DNA from: Nemertoderma westbladi
Taxonomy: Eukaryota; Xenacoelomorpha; Nemertodermatida; Nemertodermatidae
Direction of reading: 5' to 3'
NCBI GenBank assembly: GCA_032718475.1
Contig: JAUCBJ010002273.1
Span: forward strand, 62,001 to 126,000
Length of the DNA stretch: 64,000 nucleotides
A program made the position numbers and the translations under genes. Shown here one piece after another: positions 10,799 through 21,167 of the stretch (within the stretch, counting starts at the first letter, position 1; each line of letters opens with the position of its first letter). The notes under the pieces are model-generated. The model ran no database searches, was not told the origin of the DNA, and worked only from the letters and a program-made list of their open reading frames with translations.

Positions 10799-13700
10799 CC
10801 GAGATAATAAGTCGGGATCCCGAGATAATAAGTCGGGATCCCGAGATAGTAAGTCGGGATCCCGAGATAATAAGTCGGGGCCCCGAGATAATGAATCGGG
10901 ATCCCGAGATAATAAGTCGGGATCCCGAGATAATAAATCGGGATCCCGAGATAATAAGTCGGGATCCCGAGATAATAAGTCGGGATCCCGAGATAATAAT
11001 TCGGGATCCCGAGATAATAAGTCGGGATCCCGAGATAATAAGTCGGGATCCCGAGATAATAAGTCGGGATCCCGAGATAATAAATCGGGATCCCGAGATA
11101 ATAAGTCGGGATCCCGAGATAATAAATCGGGATCCCGAGATAATAAATCGGGATCCCGAGATAATAAGTGGGGATCCCGAGATAATAAGTGGGGATCCCG
11201 AGATAATAAGTCGGGATCCCGAGATAATAAGTCGGGATCCCGAGATAATAAGTGGGGATCCTGAGATAATAAGTGGGTATCCCGAGATAGTAAGTCGGGT
11301 TCCCGAGATAATAAGTCGGGATCCCGAGATAATAAGTCGGGATCCCGAGATAATAAGTGGGGATCCCGAGATAGTAAGTCGGGGCCCCGAGATAATAAGT
11401 CGGGATCCCGAGATAATAAGTCGGGATCCCGAGATAATAAGTCGGGATCCCGAGATAATAAGTCGGGATCCCGAGATAATAAGTGGGGATCCTGAGATAA
11501 TAAGTGGGGATCCCGAGATAGTAAGTCGGGATCCCGAGATAATAAGTCGGGATCCCGAGATAATAAGTCGGGATCCCGAGATAATAAGACGGGATCCCGA
11601 GATAATAAGTGGGGATCCTGAGATAATATGTGGGGATCCCGAGATAATAAGTCGGGATCCCGAGATAATAAGTCGGGATCCCGAGATAATAAGTCGGGAT
11701 CCCGAGATAATAAGTGGGGATACTGAGATAATAAGTGGGGATCCCGAGATAATAAGTCGGGATCCCGAGATAATAAGTGGGGATCCTGAGATAATAAGTG
11801 GGGATCCCGAGATAATAAGTCGGGATCCCGAGATAATAAGTCGGGGCCCCGAGATAATAAATCGGGATCCCGAGATAATAAGTCGGGATCCCGAGATAAT
11901 AAGTGGGGATCCTGAGATAATAAGTGGGGATCCCGAGATAGTAAGTCGGGATCCCGAGATAATAAGTCGGGATCCCGAGATAATAAGTGGGGATCCTGAG
12001 ATAATAAGTGGGGATCCCGAGATAGTAAGTCGGGATCCCGAGATAATAAGTCGAGATCCCGAGATAGTAAGTCGGGATCCCGAGATAATAAGTCGGGATC
12101 CCGAGATAATAAGTGGGGATCCTGAGATAATAAGTGGGGATCCCGAGATAGTAAGTCGGGATCCCGAGATAATAAGTGGGGATCCCGAGATAGTAACTCG
12201 GGATCCCGAAATAATAAGTCGGGATCCCGAGATAATAAGTGGGGATCCCGAGATAATAAGTGGGGATCCCGAGGTAATAAGTCGGGATCCCGAGATAATA
12301 AGTGGGGATCCCGAGATAATAAGTCGGGATCCCGAGATAATAAGTCGGGATCCTGAGATAATAAGTCGGGGCCCCGAAATAATAAGTCGGGATCCCGAGA
12401 TAATATGTCGGGATCCTGAGATAATAAGTGGGGATCCCGAGATAGTAACTCGGGATCCCGAGATAATAAGTCTGGATCCCGAGATAATAAGTGGGGATCC
12501 CGAGATAATAAGTGGGGATCCCGAGATAGTAAGTCGGGATCCCGAGATAATAAGTGGGGATCCCGAGATATAAGTCGGGATCCCGAGATAATAAGTCGGG
12601 ATCCCGAGATAATAAGTCGGGATCCTGAGATAATAAGTCGGGATCCCGAGATAATAAGTCGGGGCCCCGAGATAATAAATCGGGATCCCGAGATAATAAG
12701 TCGGGATCCCGAGATAATAAGTCGGGATCCCGAGATAATAAATCGGGATCCCGAGATAATAAGTCGGGATCCCGAGATAGTAAGTCGGGATCCCGAGATA
12801 ATAAGTCGGGATCCCGAGATAATAAGTGGGGATCCTGAGATAATAAGTGGGGATCCCGAGATAATAAGTGGGGAACCTGAGATAATAAGTGGGGATCCCG
12901 AGATAGTAAGTCGGGATCCCGAGATAATAAGTCGGGGCCCCGAGATAATAAATCGGGATCCCGAGATAATAAGTCGGGATCCCGAGATAATAAATCGGGA
13001 TCCCGAGATAATAAATCGGGATCCCGAGATAATAAGTCGGGATCCCGAGATAATAAGTCGGGATCCCGAGATAATAAATCGGGATCCCGAGATAATAAGT
13101 CGGGATCCCGAGATAATAAGTCGGGATCCCGAGATAATAAGTCGAGATCCCGAGATAGTAAGTCGGGATCCCGAGATAATAAGTCGGGATCCCGAGATAA
13201 TAAGTGGGGATCCTGAGATAATAAGTGGGGATCCCGAGATAGTAAGTCGGGATCCCGAGATAATAAGTGGGGATCCCGAGATAGTAACTCGGGATCCCGA
13301 AATAATAAGTCGGGATCCCGAGATAATAAGTGGGGATCCCGAGATAATAAGTGGGGATCCCGAGGTAATAAGTCGGGATCCCGAGATAATAAGTGGGGAT
13401 CCCGAGATAATAAGTCGGGATCCCGAGATAATAAGTCGGGATCCTGAGATAATAAGTCGGGGCCCCGAAATAATAAGTCGGGATCCCGAGATAATATGTC
13501 GGGATCCTGAGATAATAAGTGGGGATCCCGAGATAGTAACTCGGGATCCCGAGATAATAAGTCTGGATCCCGAGATAATAAGTGGGGATCCCGAGATAAT
13601 AAGTGGGGATCGCGAGGTAGTAAGTCGGGATCCCGAGATAATAAGTGGGGATCCCGAGATATAAGTCGGGATCCCGAGATAATAAGTCGGGATCCCGAGA

Positions 13701-15470
13701 TAATAAGTCGGGATCCTGAGATAATAAGTCGGGATCCCGAGATAATAAGTCGGGGCCCCGAAATAATAAGTCGGGATCCCGAGATAATACGTCGGGATCC
13801 TGAGATAATAAGTGGGGATCGCGAGATAATAAGTCGGGATCCCGAGATAATAAGTCGGGGCCCCGAGATAATAAATCGGGATCCCGAGATAATAAGTCGG
13901 GATCCCGAGATAATAAGTCGGGATCCCGAGATAATAAATCGGGATCCCGAGATAATAAGTCGGGATCCCGAGATAGTAAGTCGGGATCCCGAGATAATAA
14001 GTCGGGATCCCGAGATAATAAGTGGGGATCCTGAGATAATAAGTGGGGATCCCGAGATAATAAGTGGGGATCCTGAGATAATAAGTGGGGATCCCGAGAT
14101 AGTAAGTCGGGATCCCGAGATAATAAGTCGGGGCCCCGAGATAATAAATCGGGATCCCGAGATAATAAGTCGGGATCCCGAGATAATAAATCGGGATCCC
14201 GAGATAATAAATCGGGATCCCGAGATAATAAGTCGGGATCCCGAGATAATAAGTCGGGATCCCGAGATAATAAATCGGGATCCCGAGATAATAAGTCGGG
14301 ATCCCGAGATAATAAGTCGGGATCCCGAGATAATAATTCGGGATCCCGAGATAATAAGTCGGGATCCCGAGATAATAAGTGGGGATCCCGAGATAATAAG
14401 TGGGGATCCTGAGATAATAAGTGGGGATCCCGAGATAATAAGTGGGGATCCCGAGATAATAAGTCGGGATCCCGAGATAATAAGTCGGGATCCCGAGATA
14501 ATAAGTCGGGATCCCGAGATAATAAGTGGGGATCCTGAGATAATAAGTGGGGATCCCGAGATAATAAGTCGGGATCCCGAGATAATAAGTGGGGATCCTG
14601 AGATAATAAGTGGGGATCCCGAGATAATAAGTCGGGATCCCGAGGTAGTAAGTCGGGATCCCGAGATAATAAGTGGGGATCCCGAGATATAAGTCGGGAT
14701 CCCGAGATAATAAGTCGGGATCCCGAGATAATAAGTCGGGATCCTGAGATAATAAGTCGGGATCCCGAGATAATAAGTCGGGGCCCCGAAATAATAAGTC
14801 GGGATCCCGAGATAATACGTCGGGATCCTGAGATAATAAGTGGGGATCCCGAGATAGTAACTCGAGATCCCGAGATAATAAGTCGGGATCCCGAGATAAT
14901 AAGTCGGGGCCCCGAGATAATAAATCGGGATCCCGAGATAATAAGTCGGGATCCCGAGATAATAAGTCGGGATCCCGAGATAATAAATCGGGATCCCGAG
15001 GTAATAAGTCGGGATCCCGAGATAATAAATCGGGATCCCGAGATAATAAGTCGGGATCCCGAGATAATAAGTCGGGATCCCGAGATAATAAGTCGGGATC
15101 CCGAGATAATAAATCGGGATCCCGAGATAATAAGTCGGGATCCCGAGATAATAAGTCGGGATCCCGAGATAATAATTCGGGATCCCGAGATAATAAGTCG
15201 GGATCCCGAGATAATAAGTCGGGATCCCGAGATAATAAGTCGGGATCCCGAGATAATAAATCGGGATCCCGAGATAATAAGTCGGGATCCCGAGATAATA
15301 AATCGGGATCCCGAGATAATAAGTCGGGATCCCGAGATAATAAGTCGTGATCCTGAGATAATAAGTCGGGATCCCGAGATAATAAGTCGGGATCCCGAGA
15401 TAATAAGTCGGGATCCCGAGATAATAAGTCGGGATCCCGAGATAATAAGTCGGGATCCCGAGATAATAAG
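10799..15470. repeat. 21-bp satellite array, about 222 units
   Basis: The monomer is 21 bp and combines GATAATAAG with the perfect 12-bp palindrome TCGGGATCCCGA, which has a BamHI core. Units are head to tail without interruption. Common variants are GTGGGGATCC, ATCCTGAG, GATAGTAAG, AAATCGGG and GGGGCCCC for GGGATCCC. Three 20-bp units (ATATAAG in place of ATAATAAG, near 12565, 13657 and 14684) shift the phase. Because 21 is a multiple of 3 and most frames lack stops, three minus frames and two plus frames are largely open, giving artefactual open frames of up to about 1,585 codons with a 7-residue period. Flanks are AT-rich and unrelated. Confidence 0.98.
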
Positions 15471-17089
15471 GATGACGAAAACATAGAGAAAATGAAAGGT
15501 TCTTAAAAAGGTTGCGGAAAAAATTATTAAACATTTTATTAATCCCGCAAACGTGTTCTAGAATAACAATTTAAAAATAACAAAAACTAGCTATTTATAG
15601 TATTTTAATTTTGAACTATTTTTAAAAATTTAATAGAATTATAAAAATAATAGAATAATTCAATTCAATTTCAATTTCATTCCCGGCTTGCGCCCCGGTG
15701 GCTATATTATATATTCAATATATAGGTCTCAAATAATAAAACTATATATAAAATGGTCATACACACAAATAATATTGATAGATGTTGACGAACATACTAC
15801 TGTAGCTAGTATAAAAAAATACCTTATATTAGGTAATTATTTCCTATATTAGGTAAATTCAATAAGAAATTACTATAATACACTCTGTTATTAATAGTAT
15901 ACAAGACATCACGAGCGAGAAATAAGTGGATTATTTACGGCTCGACCATAGACGAGCGTTAAATATTCCAGAAATTTAACAATAAAAGATAATAATTAAA
16001 TCGATAAGTTGAGATAATGTAACAAAATTACGAACACCATTGTGTGAATGGGGGGGGGGGGGGGGGGGGCTTCACAAAATGGTGTACGTGGGGCACTATT
16101 TAGCGTTTATGAAAATAAGATAAATAGATGGACCTGTAAAACAGTGACAGATTATAAACTGTTGTGGGGTTGGGGCGCCCATGTGAATAATACCAGGTTT
16201 TCAGCATTGCAACATTTTATTGCAATAATAATTTTAAATAATGGAGAATTTGTTTTTTTTTAATTCCTCTTATTTAAAGTGTTTTATAACGTTCAATTAT
16301 TATACCTTCCATTACTAATCCGTTTATTGTTTTGGTTAGATTCGGCCCTTCTGAAACCTGTGTTTTTAGTGAGAACTTGGTATTCTTCACATTGGGGCAT
16401 ATCGGAAACATAATGTATTATGCTTTCTTAACACAACCAAAATGCACTTCTAAAAAATACCAGTAAACATTGGTCATTACAGTTGTTTGGTTTTGGCTAT
16501 AATTTGGAATATATAGGTACCTAAGATGCTATTCTACATGACAGGTTAGAAAAATTTAATTTTTCGCTATTTAATATTAGTTAATACTAGATAACAATAA
16601 AAAAAAACTTGGTTGCGCTTAAAACCCTAAGGCTTTTACAGTTTTGAATTTAATCAGATGAAAGTTTTTTTATATAATAGATCAAAGATGGGGCAACATA
16701 ACTATCAGGCGAAATTTTGTGAAAATAATTCTGCACCGCTAGGTAGCGCTGCAAATTTATGCTAATTTTTTAGGTTTGTTATAAATAGTATTAAATTTTA
16801 TTAACAAAAAATTTCAAAAAAGTTGTCTGCTGATTCTTTTATGCTTATTACAATAGAATAATATAGAAAATACCGTTAGGTATATTGTATAGATATCACA
16901 GTTACTGGTATTGTGTGTTACATGGAATGTAGTTCATCTTCAACCATGAATGTTAAGCCGAAAATCAATGAGTATTAATTAATGTTATGTTAGTGCTAAA
17001 TGGGGAGCTATGGTAGAAATTTCAATGTAATTGCTACAACAAATGTTTATTCTAACTAAGGTTTAACATTACATATAACATTACACTAA
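15471..17089. other. AT-rich intergenic spacer with a 20-nt G tract
   Basis: I see no credible gene. The stretch is AT-rich. It holds a run of 20 Gs at 16050-16069 and a short direct repeat around 15830-15855 (two TATATTAGGTAA words). A 71-codon open frame that begins in the G run has no recognisable features. Confidence 0.7.
16050..16069 (+). repeat. Homopolymer (G)20
   Basis: Twenty consecutive G residues, flanked by TGTGTGAAT on the left and CTTCACAAAAT on the right. Such runs form G-quadruplexes readily, and their length is easily miscalled in sequencing, so the exact count is uncertain. Confidence 0.9.
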
Positions 17090-17319
17090 ATACGAAACAC
17101 TGGGGACTACAGCGAATACCCAAACATCACGCATCCTGTTGACACCCCAAAACGTCCCTAACCCAAAACACTAACACCAACATATGCAAAAAAAATAATA
17201 TATATTGCAATGTAATTAAATATGTACTAAATTTCCAGAACAAAAGATACCCAGTGGAGGTAGATGGTGTCTAGAAGACCAATCTCAACAATAACCCTTC
17301 CATTTACAGATAATAAAAC
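17090..17319 (+). repeat. Dispersed repeat copy A (230 bp)
   Basis: This segment matches 24875-25105 in the same orientation at roughly 90% identity by eye. Shared words include GGGGACTACAGCGAATACCC, CCAGTGGAGGTAGATGGTG and CAGATAATAAAAC. Similarity starts at ACGAAACA and stops at AATAAAAC on both sides, so the unit has defined ends. No protein frame, tRNA-like promoter or terminal inverted repeat is evident. It is an unclassified short interspersed repeat. The two copies flank the minisatellite and LINE region. Confidence 0.85.
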
Positions 17320-18620
17320 ACAGATTTTCGGCTGATAGTCCCGAAGAACGTGTTGGGAAGTGGAAAAATCACTTCAACAACTTGCTTGGGCAGCCACCAA
17401 ACATCGAGGTCAGCCCTACAAGGAAATATTTTATATGCTGGATATATGTATGTTGTACGTAATTTTAGTTTACTATTATTGGTTGATATATTTACATGCC
17501 AGACAACTTTCTGTGTATTTGAGCTCGTCCCTTCCTTTTTTATCACTGTGTTAGCAAAATGAATGGAAGCGGTGTTAATGCAAATGTGTTCTTTCCGATT
17601 TTAGCTTACTTATTTTGCTCAATTTAAGCTTAAAGTTATATTTTAATGATAAAATTAATTTCGTTGTGATATTTTGACTTATTATCATTTAATCGATAAT
17701 ATGGTGATTTGATGTCATCTAGCGTCATTATTGCGTATTGTCAGTTTATCGTAAATGCCTCTAAATGGCGTTACTTTACATGCCTTGGGAAATATATAGT
17801 CTATACATACTATATATAGTATATAGTATAAGTCTCACTGCTGCTATTACCGTTGTCATTAATTGTTTAGTGGAGTCATACTTATCCATGTAGAGGGTAG
17901 AAAACCCGGTCAAGCTTTGATTGACTGGTGATTATTACTATACTAAATCTGTCAATAACGTATACTCATTCTGTTTACAATTAAATTATACATTTGGTTA
18001 TAATTACTGGTTATAATATTTGATATCGAATCGGTAAACTATTTGTTGGTTAATATAATATCGTCGATATTCCAAGATTAAAGACATTTTACACACGCCA
18101 AAACCCAGGTAGGTCTCTATAGCAAGCATTATTGTTAACCTGGACAATTGTGTCAGATCTGCGTGTGTTGTATTACCTCTAACTCAATAAATAATTAATA
18201 TATGGCGATATTTCAGACCCTTATTGCCAGCGAAGCTCTTAAGATTAAAAATACCATGATTGAGAGTTGTCATAAATTGAGTACCGTAGCGATAATAATA
18301 TAAACAGATACAGAATAGTTGCAATACGTTTCCCCTAAAGGGAAACACAATCACCAGACTTGAGCCCTTTCGTAAATAATTAGTTAGACATTTACTTGTT
18401 GTATTGTGTTGCCACACCCTCCCGGTACTGTATACCAGTAAAATATAATAGATGATCAAATACCGTATTAGACTGAGCGAAACATTGAGCAAATCAATAC
18501 ATCGTGGGAGAAAGGGGAAACAAAGTGATACACTAGAATGGCCTTCCGTTGAAGGTACACTAGCGCCATTACCGTTTCAGTGTCTCAGACGGGGAAAGAG
18601 TCAAAATATATAAAAATAGT
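17320..18620. other. AT-rich intergenic spacer
   Basis: No supported gene. Short open frames on both strands at 17304-17562 overlap each other and the dispersed repeat and show no domain. An AT-rich near-palindromic patch (CTATACATACTATATATAG) lies near 17803-17825. The minisatellite begins at 18621. Confidence 0.65.
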
Positions 18621-19948
18621 AGAGGTCAACCATAGAGCGCCGCACCCGCCTCCATTAAGGAGACCAGCATAGAGGTCAACCATAGAGCGCCGCAGGTCAA
18701 CCATAGAACGCCACACCCTCCTCCATTAAGGAGCCCAGCATGGAGGTCAACCAACCATAGAGCGCCGCAGGTCAACCATAGAACGCCACACCCTCTTCCA
18801 TTAAGGCGTCCAGCATATATGTCAACCATAGAGCGCCACACCCTCCTCCATTAAGGAGACCAGCATAGAGGTCAACCATAGAGCGCCGCAGGTCAACCAT
18901 AGAACGCCACATCCTCCTCCATTAAGGAGCCCAGCATAGAGGTCAACCATAGAGCGCAACAGGTCAACCATAGAGCGCCGCAGATCAAACATAGAACGCC
19001 ACATCCTCCTCCATTAAGGAGCCCAGCATAGAGGTCAACCATAGAGCGCAACAGGTCAACCATTGAGCGCCGCAGGTCAACCATAGAACGCCACACCCTC
19101 TTCCATTAAGGCGTCCAGCATATATGTCAACCATGGAGCGCCACACCCTCCTCCATTAAGGAGACCAGCATAGAGGTCAACCATAGAGCGCCGCAGGTCA
19201 ACCATAGAGCGCCGCAGGTCAACCATAGAACGCCACACCCTCCTCCATTAAGGAGCCCAGCATGGAGGTCAACCAAACATAGAGCGCCGCAGGTCAACCA
19301 TAGAACGCCACACCCTCTTCCATTAAGGCGTCCAGCATATATGTCAACCATAGAGCGCCACACCCTCCCCCATTAAGGAGACCAGCATAGAGGTCAACCA
19401 TAGAGCGCCGCAGGTCAACCATAGAACGCCACATCCTCCTCCATTAAGGAGCCCAGCATAGAGGTCAACCATAGAGCGCAACAGGTCAACTATAGAGCGC
19501 CGCAGATCAAACATAGAACGCCACACCCTCCTCCATTAAGGCGCCCAGCATAGAGGTCAACCATAGAACGCCACACCCTCCTCCATTAAGGCGCCCAGAA
19601 TAGAAGTCAACCGTAGAGCGCCGCAGATCAACCATAGAACTCCACACCGTCTTCCATTAAGGCGCCCAGCATATATGTCAACCATAGAACGCCACACCCT
19701 TCTCCATTAAGGAGCCCAGCATAGAGGTCAACCATAGAGCGCCACAGGTCAACCATAGAGCGCCGCAGATCAAACATAGAACGCCACACCCTCCTCCATT
19801 AAGGCGCCCAGCATAGAGGTCAACCATAGAACGCCACACCTTCCTCCAATAAGGCGCCCAGCATAGAGGTCTACCATAGAACGCCACACCCTCCTCCATT
19901 AAGGAGCCCAGCATAGAGGTCAACCATAGAACGCCACACCTTCCTCCA
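18621..19948. repeat. Composite minisatellite, left half (50/71/92-bp units)
   Basis: Units are built from a 21-bp block (AGGTCAACCATAGAGCGCC plus two bases) present one to three times, followed by a 29-bp block containing CCTCCTCCATTAAGG and CCCAGCATAG. This gives unit lengths near 50, 71 and 92 bp. A larger segment with GGCGTCCAGCATATATG recurs near 18804, 19108 and 19326. The array stops at CCTCCA (19948), where the LINE begins, and resumes in the same unit phase at 24316. Short minus-strand frames through the array (MWRSMVDL-type repeats) are shadows of the repeat. Confidence 0.96.
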
Positions 19949-20088
19949 GGCTAGACATGCTGACAAGGTCGGCGGACGACTATTGATTATATATGCTGTA
20001 CTGCTGTACTGCTTGATTGTACATGTAATTCCTTAATTTGTAAATATATAAACTGTTGATTGTAATTTTTGCCAACATAAAAATTGCA

Positions 20089-21167
20089 ATGTCAAACACA
20101 GCCAAAGACAAGCGGAAATCTAAATTCGGCCATGTTCCCAGCATTTCGCAATCCCCTGGCGTGGCGTTTGGCCAGCCTGCAACTCGAAGTTCTGGGAAAA
20201 TTGACCTCTCTAAACTGTTTAACTGCGATGGTTGTTCAGCGCTTTTCATTGACAAAGCAGCTTTCAATAATCATGCTGCCCAATGCGATTTAGGTGATCA
20301 TTCAAGTGATGGGATTGTTTCGGTGGAAAGTCTGTGTCCACATTGTGCCAAGGCAGTCCTTGGGAAAGATTGCCTGGGGTGTGACTGCTGTGGGTCTTGG
20401 ATACACACCGCATGCCTCGGCTTGGTCAAATCAGATATTCCCATTCTCACCAAGAGTAAAAACTGTAAAATAGTGTGCAACACATGCGAATCGCGTGGCA
20501 GTTTTACCATCGGGGAACCGAATGCTAATCCGGCAGCTGTTACTACGGAAACACTAATGTCGGTCGTGTCCAACCTCAAAGATTCAATTTCAAAGGGGTT
20601 TAAGCAGCTGAACTCGGATTTAGATGAGCTACGAGAAGAATCCAATGGACTAGCGTCGGGGTCTTCAGACTCACCATGGACCACAGTTAGCCAGAAGACA
20701 ACAAGGACTACGGCATCCATGATGACATCGGATGATGTAGACCGGGAAATGCGAGACAACGGAAGCGGGAGTTGAATATCGTGATTCGAGGATTACCGGT
20801 ATTAGGCAAAGACTCTGACAAAGATAATATATCTTCCCTGTTGGAGTCGGAATTCCATCAGAAAGATGCAATTGTCTCAATAGTCTCCAGCCTTCCATCC
20901 AAAGATAACAAGCCCTCTCGTGTAATCATTCGTCTCGCAAACGTTGAAACCAAGAATCTTATTCTCAGTCAAAAGAAAAAACTTCGGCAATCTGCGTTAT
21001 TCAGAGCTGTATATATCGACCAAGATCTAACCCGTTTACAAGGTGAGCAGCAGTTTAACAAACGGGAAGCTGTCCGGAATCTTAGATCAACCCGATCAAC
21101 AAACCGACCTCTATCTCCTTCTTCAATCTCATCTCCATCTCCAATATCTCCATCGGAAAACGTGTAA
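20089..21167 (+). pseudogene. LINE ORF1 (nucleic-acid-binding protein), frameshifted
   Basis: The first ATG is 20089. The first frame runs 228 codons to TGA at 20773-20775. It carries a C2HC finger (C46, C49, H62, C66), a C4HC3 PHD-type finger (C83, C86, C98, C101, H106, C109, C130, C133) and a short coiled-coil-like stretch near residues 165-185. A second frame, shifted by -1, is open from about 20734 to TAA at 21165-21167 and continues the expected ORF1 C-terminal domain (NIVIRGLP start of an RRM-like fold). It has no ATG of its own. The break must fall between about 20734 and 20775. No canonical slippery heptamer is in the right frame there, so a one-base indel is likelier than programmed frameshifting. 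ORF1 proteins of this group bind the element's RNA and act with ORF2 in the ribonucleoprotein. Confidence 0.85.

Noticed and set aside
10891-12573. Plus-strand frame of 560 codons with DPEIISR repeats
   Set aside because: Same satellite read on the other strand; it ends simply where a 20-bp unit changes the frame.
10733-15534. Minus-strand open frames of 1,583 and 1,585 codons with heptad repeats (LSRDPDL, YYLGIPT)
   Set aside because: They follow the 21-bp satellite period, exist in several frames at once and switch theme wherever a 20-bp unit shifts the frame. No domain, signal or non-repeat coding exon is attached.
18626-19923. Several minus-strand frames of 60-95 codons with MWRSMVDL and AGLLNGGG motifs
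   Set aside because: Translations of the minisatellite; they overlap each other and have no independent support.
20744-20750. GGGAAAT as a programmed -1 frameshift site in LINE ORF1
   Set aside because: The zero-frame codons are CGG GAA ATG, so the heptamer is not in the X-XXY-YYZ register.
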